34,941 nt of DNA from an uncultured Pseudomonadales bacterium (GTDB lineage Bacteria; Pseudomonadota; Gammaproteobacteria; Pseudomonadales; UBA7434), in assembly GCA_905478995.1 (NCBI GenBank), contig CAJQKT010000009.1, forward strand, positions 1 through 34,941. Reading direction: 5' to 3'. Position 1 is the first letter of the stretch, and each line of letters opens with the position of its first letter. Below are positions 23,613 through 31,174 of this stretch, one piece after another. Under the pieces are notes generated by a model. The model saw only the letters and a list, made by a program, of their open reading frames with translations. It did no database searches and was not told where the DNA came from. The translations under genes and the position numbers were made by a program.

Positions 23613-24041
23613 TCAGCCAACCTCAGCTAGCGCAAGGTGCAACTGCTGCGCCAATTCAGGCAGCCGATCTACCAACAAAAAAAGCCTACCTTGTTGCTCT
23701 GACTGGCTCGCAATGCCCGGCAAAAACGCCAACTCAGAGGCCTGCAAATCGCCAAACCCCATTTTCCAATCGGGGAACAGGCGAACCTGAGTGCTAACGT
23801 CCTCGTGAATATAAAATTCCTCGTGCCGTGTATCGGCTTGCAGCCGATTAAGAAGCTCTGCAACGGCCGCTCTCGGGCCTTCAATTAATTGTAAAAAGCG
23901 GCCTTTGTCATGGAGTAACACGCCTGTAATGTCATCAATCTCATTATAGCTGCGAGCATCGTGCAACAGAGTGAGCAGAGCCTGCCGATCCATTTCGAGT
24001 GCTGAAGCACTGGTGTATGTGATGCGTCGTAGCTCATTCAT
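23613..24041 (-). CDS. Short BLUF-domain blue-light photoreceptor
   Basis: A 142-residue protein made almost entirely of a BLUF flavin domain. The key photocycle residues are all in place: Tyr9 (RITYTSAS), Asn33 (YNEIDDITG), Gln51 (GRFLQLIEGP), and Trp92 and Met94 in DWKMGF. FAD binding and the Tyr-Gln hydrogen-bond switch are family knowledge. About 45 residues follow without an effector domain, as in PixD/Slr1694-like proteins, so output must go through a partner protein. The gene stands alone. A diguanylate cyclase gene lies 2.4 kb further along on the same strand; any link is inference. Confidence 0.93.
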   Translation of the reverse strand: MNELRRITYTSASALEMDRQALLTLLHDARSYNEIDDITGVLLHDKGRFLQLIEGPRAAVAELLNRLQADTRHEEFYIHEDVSTQVRLFPDWKMGFGDLQASELAFLPGIASQSEQQGRLFLLVDRLPELAQQLHLALAEVG

Positions 24042-24446
24042 TCAAATATCACCACTTCGGTTGTCAAATACAGGGATAAAAACATATCCTGCTCTTGCAA
24101 AGGTTTTGAGTCAATTTTTATTACAGCCTTTTTTATGAACATGCCTGATTATTAGCATAGCATTGCGGTCCAGGAGGTCAAATAACAGCCAGCCTATACA
24201 CTCCTACCACTAGGCTCGCGCCGGTGCGTTTCAAGTATATTTCATAGAAAAATACTTTCAACTCGTTAAAAAAACCGGGCTGCAGCAAAACCAATACGCC
24301 CCATCAACGCTCTACCGTGTCTAACCAATCAACCAAGCACTCCCCCCCTCTTTAACCTTTTCTAATTTTTAACATGCCAGCACCAACCAATTATGCAAGA
24401 ATAAAAACAAGTTCAAGAAAGCATACCTAAAAAAATGGAGTAGCCC
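24042..24446. other. Divergent intergenic region, 405 bp
   Basis: Lies between the BLUF gene (reverse) and the TauD-like gene (forward) and should hold both promoters. No ORF with coding character, no strong hairpin and no convincing promoter pair is seen. TTGACA occurs on the reverse strand at 24067-24062, but only 20 bp from the BLUF start. Confidence 0.5.
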
Positions 24447-25277
24447 ATGAAAATAACGCCGTTCAGTGCTAATTGTGGAGCAACTGTCGAAGATTTTCAG
24501 TTGGCCTCAATGACAGACGATGAGTTGGCCAATTTGCGTCAGGCTTTTACCCAGCATGGCTTACTTTTTTTTCGCAACCAAGAACTCTCCCCCGAGGAGC
24601 ACCTGCATTTTGCAAGGCGCTTTGGCAGCATTGTGGTCAACAAATTTTTTAAAACCACCAAAGAACACCCAGAAATTGCCGAGGTTCGCAAAGAAAAAAC
24701 ACAGCAAACCAATATTGGTGGTGGCTGGCACGCCGATCACTCATACGATGATGAGCCCGCTATGGGATCCATTTTAGTAGCGCGAGTACTTCCCAAAACA
24801 GGCGGTAATACCCACTTCGCCAATCTCTACGCAGCCTATGAGGCACTACCGAGCAGCATGCAAGAGCGTCTTGCCGCTATGCGCGCCATTCATTCCAACA
24901 AGCATCTCTATGGCGAAAATGGCCTCTACCGCCTGACCGATCTAGCCGACCAATTAGGCGGCATGGACCGAGTCGGTGACGCAACCCACCCTGTCGTCAT
25001 CACCCATCCAGAAAGTGGTCGCAAGGCGCTATATGTGAACCCTGGCCATACGGTGCAATTTGAGGATTGGGGCTTTGACGAAAGCCGAGAACTCCTCGAG
25101 GAGCTCTATGCTCACGTTACGCAACCTGAATTCACCTGCAGTTTTAATTGGCTGCCCGGGTCGGTGACCTTTTGGGACAACCGCTGTAGCTGGCACATAG
25201 CGGACAATGACTACCAGGGGCAAATGCGCTTAATGCACCGTATTACTCTTGCCGGAAGCGCACTTAACGCAGCCTAG
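24447..25277 (+). CDS. TauD/TfdA-family Fe(II)/2-oxoglutarate dioxygenase
   Basis: A 276-residue cytosolic dioxygenase. The iron triad is His95 and Asp97 in GGWHADHSY plus the distal His250 in CSWHIADND. The 2-oxoglutarate-binding Arg is Arg265 in HRITLAG, with Thr122 of GGNTHF as an expected contact. The N-terminus (ITPFSANCGATVEDFQLA) matches the usual start of the family, which oxidises taurine, 2,4-D, alkyl sulfates and related compounds. The substrate here cannot be read. A clear TGGAG ribosome site precedes ATG 24447. It is followed by a 296-bp gap and then acyl-CoA dehydrogenases, so it may initiate degradation of an acid or ether that enters beta-oxidation (inference). Confidence 0.92.
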   Translation: MKITPFSANCGATVEDFQLASMTDDELANLRQAFTQHGLLFFRNQELSPEEHLHFARRFGSIVVNKFFKTTKEHPEIAEVRKEKTQQTNIGGGWHADHSYDDEPAMGSILVARVLPKTGGNTHFANLYAAYEALPSSMQERLAAMRAIHSNKHLYGENGLYRLTDLADQLGGMDRVGDATHPVVITHPESGRKALYVNPGHTVQFEDWGFDESRELLEELYAHVTQPEFTCSFNWLPGSVTFWDNRCSWHIADNDYQGQMRLMHRITLAGSALNAA

Positions 25278-25365
25278 CCTGAGGCCTCATTGCAACTGAG
25301 CTTAAAGCCGCGCGTATGTGTGTTCACCTGCTAAGCTTCTTCAGCAAGCGAACATGACGGCAAAG

Positions 25366-25398
25366 CCTCACGATCAATGATCTCGACAGATCGTGAGG
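25366..25398. repeat. Perfect 10-bp inverted repeat in the gap before the acyl-CoA dehydrogenase operon
   Basis: CCTCACGATC (25366-25375) and GATCGTGAGG (25389-25398) are exact complements separated by 13 bases. The element lies 88 bp after the dioxygenase stop and about 105 bp before the promoter of the dehydrogenase operon. It has no T-run, so it may be an operator or a transcript-end hairpin. Confidence 0.5.
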
Positions 25399-25502
25399 TC
25401 GTAAAGAGCACAGTAGGCATTGCGCATGGGTGTAGTCGCCGCGTATGTTCAGGTAACAAGCCTTTCGACCGCCCCGCTAACAGGCAAAATAACGCAAGCT
25501 CT

Positions 25503-25530
25503 TTCAACTTGAGCAATATATTGGCATAAT
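25503..25530 (+). promoter_or_regulatory. Candidate promoter of the acyl-CoA dehydrogenase operon
   Basis: CATAAT (25525-25530) matches the -10 box at five of six positions. TTCAAC (25503-25508) is a weak -35 at 16-bp spacing. Between them the palindrome CAATATATTG (25514-25523) occupies the spacer. Transcription would start about 35 bp before ATG 25574. Confidence 0.45.
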
Positions 25531-25573
25531 GTGTGCGAGTTTTTTAGCACGTGAAAAAAGAGGATAATCGAAC

Positions 25574-26785
25574 ATGAATATAGATTTTTCGGCAGATGAG
25601 CTGGCCTTTCAGCAGGAAGTCAGCACGTTTCTAGCGGAGGAATTTCCTGAGGAAATCCGTAACAAAACAGCCAACAGCATTGAACTGGGCAAAGATGACT
25701 ACGTAAACTGGCAGAAAATTCTAGCCAAAAAGGGCTGGGCTGCGACCAACTGGCCCGTGGAACACGGCGGCACAGGTTGGACGCCGACCCAAAAATATAT
25801 CTTTGGCAACGAGTGCGCTAAAGCGGGCGCCCCTGAAGTGATGGCCTTTGGATTGAAAATGGTCGCACCGGTTATTTACATCTACGGCAATGAAGAGCAA
25901 AAACAACGCTTCCTACCCGATATTTTGGCCAGCAACGTATGGTGGTGTCAGGGTTACTCTGAACCCAATGCAGGGTCTGACTTAGCTTCATTAAAAACCA
26001 CGGCAGTTCGCGAAGGCGATGAATACGTGGTTAATGGTACAAAAACTTGGACCACATTAGGCCAACACGCCGATTGGATTTTTTGCTTGGTTCGCACCGG
26101 CGCCGCCGATGTGAAAAATCAAAATGCTATTTCATTTTTATTGATTGATATGAAAACGCCGGGCATTAACGTCTCACCCATTTATCTGCTAGACGGCTCG
26201 CCCGAGGTCAACGAAGTGCATTTTGATAATGTGCGAGTGCCTGCAGAAAACTTAATCGGTGAAGAGGGTAAAGGCTGGACTTACGCTAAAGTATTGCTCA
26301 CCCACGAGCGCACGAATATAGCCGGCGTTACTGACAGCAAAAATCGCCTGAAAGATCTCAAAGAAAAAGCAGCCAAAACCAGCGACGGTATGCCCGGTAG
26401 CCATTCTATGCTGAGTGATAACCACGCATGGCAACAAAAAGTAGCTGAGTTAGAAATAGAACTGCTGGCGCTGGAGTACACCGAACTTAAAACGTTAGCT
26501 GCGGTGAGCACTGGCAAAGCGCCAGGACCAGAATCATCTATTTTGAAAATCAAAGGCACTGAAATACAGCAGACGATCGATATTCTTAATGTAGAGATGG
26601 CTGGTTATTACGGCCTGCCTTTTGTACGCGATCAGTTTATGGATGGCTTTGATGGAGTCCCAATTGGTCCAGACCAAGCCGCTGCAAGTGCACCCATTTA
26701 TTTCAACAACCGCAAAGCAACTATTTATGGCGGTAGTAACGAAATTCAAACCAATATTATCTGCAAAGCCGTACTCGGCCTGTAA
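25574..26785 (+). CDS. Acyl-CoA dehydrogenase (FadE-like), probable catalytic subunit
   Basis: FAD-dependent acyl-CoA dehydrogenase of 403 aa, catalysing alpha-beta desaturation of an acyl-CoA. The middle domain shows WCQGYSEPNAGSDLASL and NGTKTWTT. The C-terminal domain ends IYGGSNEIQTNIICKAVLG. The residue matching the MCAD base (the Glu of YEG) is Gly here. Instead Glu245 in LLTHERTNIAG sits where isovaleryl-CoA dehydrogenase and the FadE28/FadE29 type carry the base. It is followed 13 bp later by a second, degenerate dehydrogenase gene, the layout of heteromeric ACADs of steroid and bile-acid breakdown. AGAGGA precedes ATG 25574. Confidence 0.93.
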   Translation: MNIDFSADELAFQQEVSTFLAEEFPEEIRNKTANSIELGKDDYVNWQKILAKKGWAATNWPVEHGGTGWTPTQKYIFGNECAKAGAPEVMAFGLKMVAPVIYIYGNEEQKQRFLPDILASNVWWCQGYSEPNAGSDLASLKTTAVREGDEYVVNGTKTWTTLGQHADWIFCLVRTGAADVKNQNAISFLLIDMKTPGINVSPIYLLDGSPEVNEVHFDNVRVPAENLIGEEGKGWTYAKVLLTHERTNIAGVTDSKNRLKDLKEKAAKTSDGMPGSHSMLSDNHAWQQKVAELEIELLALEYTELKTLAAVSTGKAPGPESSILKIKGTEIQQTIDILNVEMAGYYGLPFVRDQFMDGFDGVPIGPDQAAASAPIYFNNRKATIYGGSNEIQTNIICKAVLGL

Positions 26786-26798
26786 GCGGGGAAAGACA

Positions 26799-27926
26799 AT
26801 GGATTTTTCATACAGTGAAGAGCAGCAAATGCTGCAAGATAGCGTTAGCAAATTTATTAGCACAGAGTACGACTGGGATAGCCGCCAAGCTATTGCAAAA
26901 AGTGAGACGGGATTCAGCGCAGATCATTGGCAGTTATTTGCCGAGCTGGGTTGGCTGACCGTACCGTTTAAAGAAGATGATGGCGGCTTTGGTGGCAGCG
27001 CAGTTGACTTGATCGTAACAATGGAAGAGTTTGGTAAAGGCCTGCTAGTTGAACCGTTTTTAGCCAACACCATACTGGCTGGCACGTTAATCGCCGAAGC
27101 TGGCAGTTCCGAACAAAAAACCGAACTTCTCACGCCCCTCATGGAAGGCAATGTGCAACTAGCCTTTGCCTACGCAGAGCCACAAAGCCGTTATGAGCTG
27201 GCCAACATACAGTGTAACGCTGTTATTAATGGCGATGAAATTGTGCTTAACGGGCATAAAGCGGTTGTATTAAATGGCGCCGCAGCTGAAAAAATCTTAG
27301 TTTCGGTGCGCACATCAGGTGACGCCTGTGATCGTGAAGGCGTCAGCTTACTTTGGGTTGATGCTAATTCTGCAGGCATTCGACGTGAGTCTTACGCGAG
27401 CGTTGATGGTCAACGTGCTGCCGACATATGGTTTGATAACGTAACACTCCCCACAAGTAACCTGTTAGGCGATGTTGGCGAAGCAATAGACGTTATTGAA
27501 ATGACTATCGACAGAGCGGCTTTAGCCATTTGCGCAGAGGCCGTTGGCGCCATGCAAATGTCTTTGTTCAAAACCGTCGAATACAGCAAAATTCGCAAAC
27601 AATTCAATACAACGCTTTCAACGTTCCAGGCTCTGCAACACCGCATGGCGAATATGTTCATAGAGGTTGAGCAGGCTAAGTCGATATTGCTTATGGCTGC
27701 CATGGAAATGGATCGCTTAGATGGCAAAGCGCCTAAGGCACTCTCCGCCGCAAAAAGCCGCATTGGCAAAGCAGCTCGCCTAGTCGGAGAAGAGTCTATT
27801 CAAATTCACGGTGGCATTGGCGTCACCGATGAGTTAGACGTAGGCCATTACTTCAAACGCTTAACTGCCATTCAATTTTCATTTGGCAGCACCGATTACC
27901 ACACCGCTCGTTTTGCCGCTAGCTAA
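26799..27926 (+). CDS. Acyl-CoA dehydrogenase-like protein, probable non-catalytic partner
   Basis: A 375-residue acyl-CoA dehydrogenase fold beginning MDFSYSEEQQMLQDSV at ATG 26799, with GGGGAAAG upstream. An open frame reaches further 5' but only overlaps the first dehydrogenase gene. The usual TEPxxGSD stretch is altered to YAEPQSRYELAN. The alternative base position reads Asp238 (TIDRAALAI) instead of Glu, and the MCAD position is Gly (FGSTDYH). HGGIGVTDELDVGHYFKR is kept and can contribute to FAD binding at the subunit interface. These changes suggest a partner of the 25574-26785 product in an alpha2beta2 enzyme; this is inference, since Asp could retain activity. Confidence 0.9.
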   Translation: MDFSYSEEQQMLQDSVSKFISTEYDWDSRQAIAKSETGFSADHWQLFAELGWLTVPFKEDDGGFGGSAVDLIVTMEEFGKGLLVEPFLANTILAGTLIAEAGSSEQKTELLTPLMEGNVQLAFAYAEPQSRYELANIQCNAVINGDEIVLNGHKAVVLNGAAAEKILVSVRTSGDACDREGVSLLWVDANSAGIRRESYASVDGQRAADIWFDNVTLPTSNLLGDVGEAIDVIEMTIDRAALAICAEAVGAMQMSLFKTVEYSKIRKQFNTTLSTFQALQHRMANMFIEVEQAKSILLMAAMEMDRLDGKAPKALSAAKSRIGKAARLVGEESIQIHGGIGVTDELDVGHYFKRLTAIQFSFGSTDYHTARFAAS

Positions 27927-27941
27927 GCCAGATTGAACGAA

Positions 27942-27980
27942 GCGCTTATTGAACGGCTGCAATAGTCTTTCAATAAGCGC
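27942..27980 (+). terminator. Hairpin after the acyl-CoA dehydrogenase pair
   Basis: GCGCTTATTGAA (27942-27953) and TTCAATAAGCGC (27969-27980) are perfect twelve-base complements with a 15-base loop, starting 16 bp after the stop codon. Three further pairs (GAA with TTC) extend the stem beyond a one-base bulge. No strong T-run follows, so it may end or stabilise the transcript. Confidence 0.65.
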
Positions 27981-28097
27981 CTTCTGCGTTGGGTCGATTT
28001 TTGGCGTATTATGCGGATTGTGTTTGTGTCTATCGCAACAATTACCTGGCATATTTAGGCCACATCATTCATATCCCATTGCAACGGAATATTTAGC

Positions 28098-28997
28098 TTG
28101 GCTGATTTCTACATCGCTCACGAATATTGGTTTGCCGCTATCCAGCTTATATTGGCTATGTTCGGTGTCGGTGCCACGTTGACCGGCAACGACTTTCGCG
28201 ATGTTGCCCGAGAACCCAAATCAGTCACCATTGGCACATTGGTACAACTGGTCGTTATTCCGCTATCGGCTCTATTATTTATCACAACGCTAGGTTTGAT
28301 GGGCGCTATTGTTGTGTCTATCGCCCTGCTTGCGGCTATTCCTGGTGGCGCGAGCTCTAACTTTTTTACTTATTTTGCGCGCGGCAATTTCCCACTATCT
28401 ATTTGCATCACTGCCATTACGACCTTGGCCTGCCTTTTTTCTACGCCTGTTATTCTCGAATTATTAGTGGGCGACTACATGCCGGCCAATTTCGTCATGC
28501 CCAGGCTGCTGATTATGCGCGAGATAGCACTCACTCTGCTCATTCCTTTGTCGCTAGGTATGCTCTATCTGCATTTTTTTCCAAAAAGTGCCGTACCTGT
28601 ATCTAAGTGGAGTATTCGCGGCTCGCTGCTAGGCATTGGATTAATCGTAGTGGGTTCCGGTAGCGCAGGCCGATTAGACATCGCCGCTTTTGGCTTAGAC
28701 AACGCATTGATTATTGTTTTCCTGACGCTGCTCTTTGCTATTATTGGCTGGGGTAGCGGGCGCCTGACCGGACTCAAGCGAGCCGATTGCTCAGCCATTG
28801 AAATGGAAGTGGTGGTGCGCAATGTGAATTTAGGTATTCTCATCAAAGCCACACTGTTTCCCGCTGCGGCCGTGGCAACAGCTGCGCTAGGCGATACCGT
28901 TCTGTTCGCATTACTACTTTATGGCACATTGCAAATGCTGCTTGCCGCGCTGCTCATTGCATTAGGTCGCCGCTCCGCCGCCAAGCATCCCGCATAA
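28098..28997 (+). CDS. BASS-type (bile acid:sodium symporter family) transporter
   Basis: Inner-membrane protein of 299 aa with about nine or ten hydrophobic helices. It resembles the bile acid:sodium symporter (BASS) family: the opening AIQLILAMFGVGATLTGNDF, the PGGASSNFFTYFARGN crossover stretch and EMEVVVRNVNLGILI in the second half, which fit the two sodium-site regions. The start codon is TTG 28098, because a stop lies in frame at 28056 and no ATG intervenes; GGA is nine bases upstream. The next ATG would remove the first helix. It likely imports an organic acid for the adjacent dehydrogenases. The substrate could be a bile-acid-like, keto or sulfonated acid, and cannot be told from sequence. 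Confidence 0.85.
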   Translation: MADFYIAHEYWFAAIQLILAMFGVGATLTGNDFRDVAREPKSVTIGTLVQLVVIPLSALLFITTLGLMGAIVVSIALLAAIPGGASSNFFTYFARGNFPLSICITAITTLACLFSTPVILELLVGDYMPANFVMPRLLIMREIALTLLIPLSLGMLYLHFFPKSAVPVSKWSIRGSLLGIGLIVVGSGSAGRLDIAAFGLDNALIIVFLTLLFAIIGWGSGRLTGLKRADCSAIEMEVVVRNVNLGILIKATLFPAAAVATAALGDTVLFALLLYGTLQMLLAALLIALGRRSAAKHPA

Positions 28998-29121
28998 AAA
29001 CTTTTTAGGCCGGCATATCCCCATTCAATGTTTTCATTAATGCCCGGTCAATTGGGCTAGTCACGGATCAGTGCTTAGCCAATTCCTGATGCGCTTATAC
29101 ATATCTTTCAATAAAATCCTC

Positions 29122-29487
29122 TTATATAAAAAAAGGCAAACCATAGGCGGCAACAAAGCCAAGCATCCAGATTCCCACTGACACCCAAATAAAGCGTCGA
29201 TTCCAAACGTCTGCGCGCTCGCACGCTGCTGCTAATTCAGTATCGACTGGGCAACTTCTACCCGAACGGTGAACCACCCACGCGGCCAGTGCAATCAGCA
29301 GACCTGAGGCTAAAAACATCCACCCTTTAAATTGGCTTAAGGTAATCAGCCACGGCGCAGACGACGCCATGGTTGCGACGGTCGCCCCCAGTCCCAACGT
29401 GACTAACGTTATAGGCATCGCGCAACACAATAGCGTGCCAGAGGTGGTAAACAGGAGCAACCAACTCCATGAGCGCGGTTTATTCAT
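29122..29487 (-). CDS. MerT-like small membrane metal transporter
   Basis: A 121-residue inner-membrane protein with about three helices. TSGTLLCCAMPITLVTLGLG places a Cys pair in the first helix, as in MerT. A later SCPVDTELAAACERADVWNRRF gives the second Cys pair, followed by a last helix ending YGLPFFI, also MerT-like. The start is ATG 29487 with GAGGTC upstream; the open frame begins at 29517. With the MerP-like protein encoded 0.8-1.1 kb upstream it suggests uptake or relay of a soft metal such as mercury or copper. No mercuric reductase or MerR gene is present here. Confidence 0.75.
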   Translation of the reverse strand: MNKPRSWSWLLLFTTSGTLLCCAMPITLVTLGLGATVATMASSAPWLITLSQFKGWMFLASGLLIALAAWVVHRSGRSCPVDTELAAACERADVWNRRFIWVSVGIWMLGFVAAYGLPFFI

Positions 29488-29601
29488 GCAGACCTCACTA
29501 TCATTTAAATTTCGCAATCACTTGAGTCAGCGCTCATCAATCAGCTCACTCGATGCTTGAGAAAAACAAACATCCTCGCCGCAGTAGACGCTTTTAACCC
29601 A

Positions 29602-30258
29602 TTAATAAACAATACCAATGCCGGCACTTATAAAATCACCATCCCATTCGTTATCGTTATCAAGCAAAGGCATTTTATATTCGAATCGCACTACAACATT
29701 GCGTTTAAAATACATTAGTACGGGGCCGGTTAATATCCGCTGCCCAGATGCTGAGTCTACGGCGGTAACGTCCCACAAGGTAAACAATGAAGATCCGTTT
29801 CCGTCTGCATAAACAGGACCTATGTTGACATCCAACCCCGTTTTGTCACCCAGCGTATAAACATCATAAAGCTGAAAGAGAGAAGCAGTCTCCGCACTGT
29901 AACTAAGGCTTAAGCCCGCGTCCCAATCGCTGCCACCGCCAGTGGGCATCGCCACTGAAGGGGTAAGCCCCCAACTGGAAGTAAAACCCCCGGCGTTTTT
30001 ATAGTGCTTAATAGGCACGGCAACAATCGCATCACCGAACTCACCGTCGGCATAGGGAAGTTTAAACGTCATACGCACCGAAGGCTTAAATGTATAAACA
30101 CCCTCAAGCCACTGCGTTGTGGTTGAGTTAGCGTGCTCAGTACGTGTTTGAATACCGTACCCATTGTTCCAGCGTGGCGCCATATCCATAACCGGCTGAT
30201 GCGCAAGCGCCGTGTTACAAGCGCCCACCAGTAAAAGCAGATATAACACGCCTTTCAT
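29602..30258 (-). CDS. Exported beta-barrel-like protein
   Basis: A 218-residue protein with a clear signal peptide (MKGVLYLLLLVGACNTALA, cleavage before HQP). The mature part alternates hydrophobic and polar residues with aromatic girdles, such as GGFTSSWGLTPSVAMPTGGG and VVRFEYKMPLLDNDNEWDG. It ends with a C-terminal strand GDFISAGIGIVY, terminal Tyr, typical of outer-membrane barrels. A size of about 199 mature residues suits an 8- to 10-strand barrel. The start overlaps the upstream HMA gene by ATGA (30255-30258) and has GGAGGTGA. It may carry metal or small molecules across the outer membrane; function unproven. Confidence 0.75.
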   Translation of the reverse strand: MKGVLYLLLLVGACNTALAHQPVMDMAPRWNNGYGIQTRTEHANSTTTQWLEGVYTFKPSVRMTFKLPYADGEFGDAIVAVPIKHYKNAGGFTSSWGLTPSVAMPTGGGSDWDAGLSLSYSAETASLFQLYDVYTLGDKTGLDVNIGPVYADGNGSSLFTLWDVTAVDSASGQRILTGPVLMYFKRNVVVRFEYKMPLLDNDNEWDGDFISAGIGIVY

Positions 30259-30590
30259 TGGCTCACCTCCAGCTTTTTACCAGCCGAATCAATTGCCCAA
30301 ATCTCAATGGGTTGATAGCCACCGGCTTCAATCGCATCAAATAAAACAGTTTTGTCGAGCGCCGCATCCTCACGAACTGCCAGATAAACCAATTGATTGT
30401 TTATATCAACTTTAATGCCTTTGTCGTAATTTGAGGGATCAATAAAAGAGAGTTTTCGCAATTTTTTTGCCACGCCCAATGAGCAGAGCTCACAGACGAT
30501 GCCATGCACACTTACGACATAATTTTGTGCCGATAAAGAACCAGAAAACATAGCGCATAAAAGCGCAAGAAAAGTAATTTTTCGCAACAT
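30255..30590 (-). CDS. Periplasmic heavy-metal-associated (HMA/MerP-like) protein
   Basis: A 111-residue protein with a signal peptide (LRKITFLALLCAMFSGSLSA, cleavage near AQN). A ferredoxin-like HMA domain follows. The metal site is GIVCELCSLGVAKKLRKL, where CxxC fits the GMTCxxC consensus loosely. The rest (VDINNQLVYLAVREDAALD and AIEAGGYQP) keeps the family fold. It likely binds a soft metal in the periplasm and hands it to the MerT-like protein two genes downstream. AAAGGTAGC precedes ATG 30590; a hairpin separates it from the Cys-rich gene upstream. Confidence 0.8.
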   Translation of the reverse strand: MLRKITFLALLCAMFSGSLSAQNYVVSVHGIVCELCSLGVAKKLRKLSFIDPSNYDKGIKVDINNQLVYLAVREDAALDKTVLFDAIEAGGYQPIEIWAIDSAGKKLEVSQ

Positions 30591-30622
30591 GATGCTACCT
30601 TTTGAATAAAAAAATAAGACAC

Positions 30623-30636
30623 AGCCCGCTTGGGCT
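30623..30636 (-). terminator. Hairpin with downstream T-run between the Cys-rich and HMA genes
   Basis: AGCCC (30623-30627) and GGGCT (30632-30636) pair around GCTT. Reading the reverse strand, GTGTCTTA then TTTTTTT follows, making a weak intrinsic terminator or attenuator inside the reverse cluster. The forward side has CATTTTT as well. Only five pairs, so strength is modest. Confidence 0.5.
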
Positions 30637-30643
30637 CATTTTT

Positions 30644-31036
30644 CTAAACTAGGTGCAAGATGGGAGGCCTAAAGGGTGGGGTAATATTACTGGCCGTCAA
30701 CATTAATGGCATGATAGAAAAGTCAACATCGGTAACTTTTTCAACACGTTTGACGGTTTGGGTGCAGGCTTGCATCATCGTACATGCAGAACAGCATGTA
30801 TCGGGCGTGCCACCGTGTTGATCACTCGACTGGTCAACGCCGCCTGTTTCAAAAAAACTGCTAGGGCCTTCATCGCTCGAGTCATGGCAAGGCGCTTGCT
30901 CCTCGCTCAAATCACTGTTCACAGCTGCGCAGCAAGCCCCAAAAACGAAACTGGCGTTTATGGTAAACATCAACAACAGAACTTTTAGCAGCAGGCTCCC
31001 TGAGCCAATCAAGTCTCTCATCAGTATAGTGAACAT
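30644..31036 (-). CDS. Cys/His-rich exported or membrane-anchored protein
   Basis: A 130-residue protein with a hydrophobic N-terminal segment (about 10-33, GSLLLKVLLLMFTINASFVFGA), then ACCAAVNSD, an acidic stretch with HDSSDEG, and TCCSACTMMQACTQ. The last part ends TPPFRPPILHL; a terminal P-x-RPP pattern is common in small copper-associated exported proteins of the DUF2946 type, which is the nearest match I can suggest. GGGA is close to ATG 31036; ATG 31021 (MRDLIG) is an alternative start. It heads the metal cluster and probably binds a soft metal. Confidence 0.7.
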   Translation of the reverse strand: MFTILMRDLIGSGSLLLKVLLLMFTINASFVFGACCAAVNSDLSEEQAPCHDSSDEGPSSFFETGGVDQSSDQHGGTPDTCCSACTMMQACTQTVKRVEKVTDVDFSIMPLMLTASNITPPFRPPILHLV

Positions 31037-31174
31037 CTTTCCCAGCTAAAGTTCAAGCTAATTCGGCCTGCTCAATGATCCATCCGTTACCGTATTTCCT
31101 ATAGAATAAAACTTTCGCGTAGCTACATAGGCGCAGCTAGTGATGCTCTTTTTTTATCAACTATTTGTAACCAA

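Noticed and set aside
24062-24067. Consensus TTGACA on the reverse strand upstream of the BLUF gene
   Set aside because: A start site placed from it would fall at or inside the start codon, and no -10 box fits at 16-18 bp.
25331-25516. 61-codon reverse frame in the gap before the dehydrogenase operon
   Set aside because: No ribosome site, no recognisable motif, and it covers a perfect inverted repeat and part of a promoter; chance open frame is more likely.
26622-26798. Upstream extension of the second acyl-CoA dehydrogenase frame
   Set aside because: It overlaps the C-terminal coding part of the first dehydrogenase in another frame; MDFSYSEEQ at 26799 is the normal family start and is preceded by GGGGAAAG.
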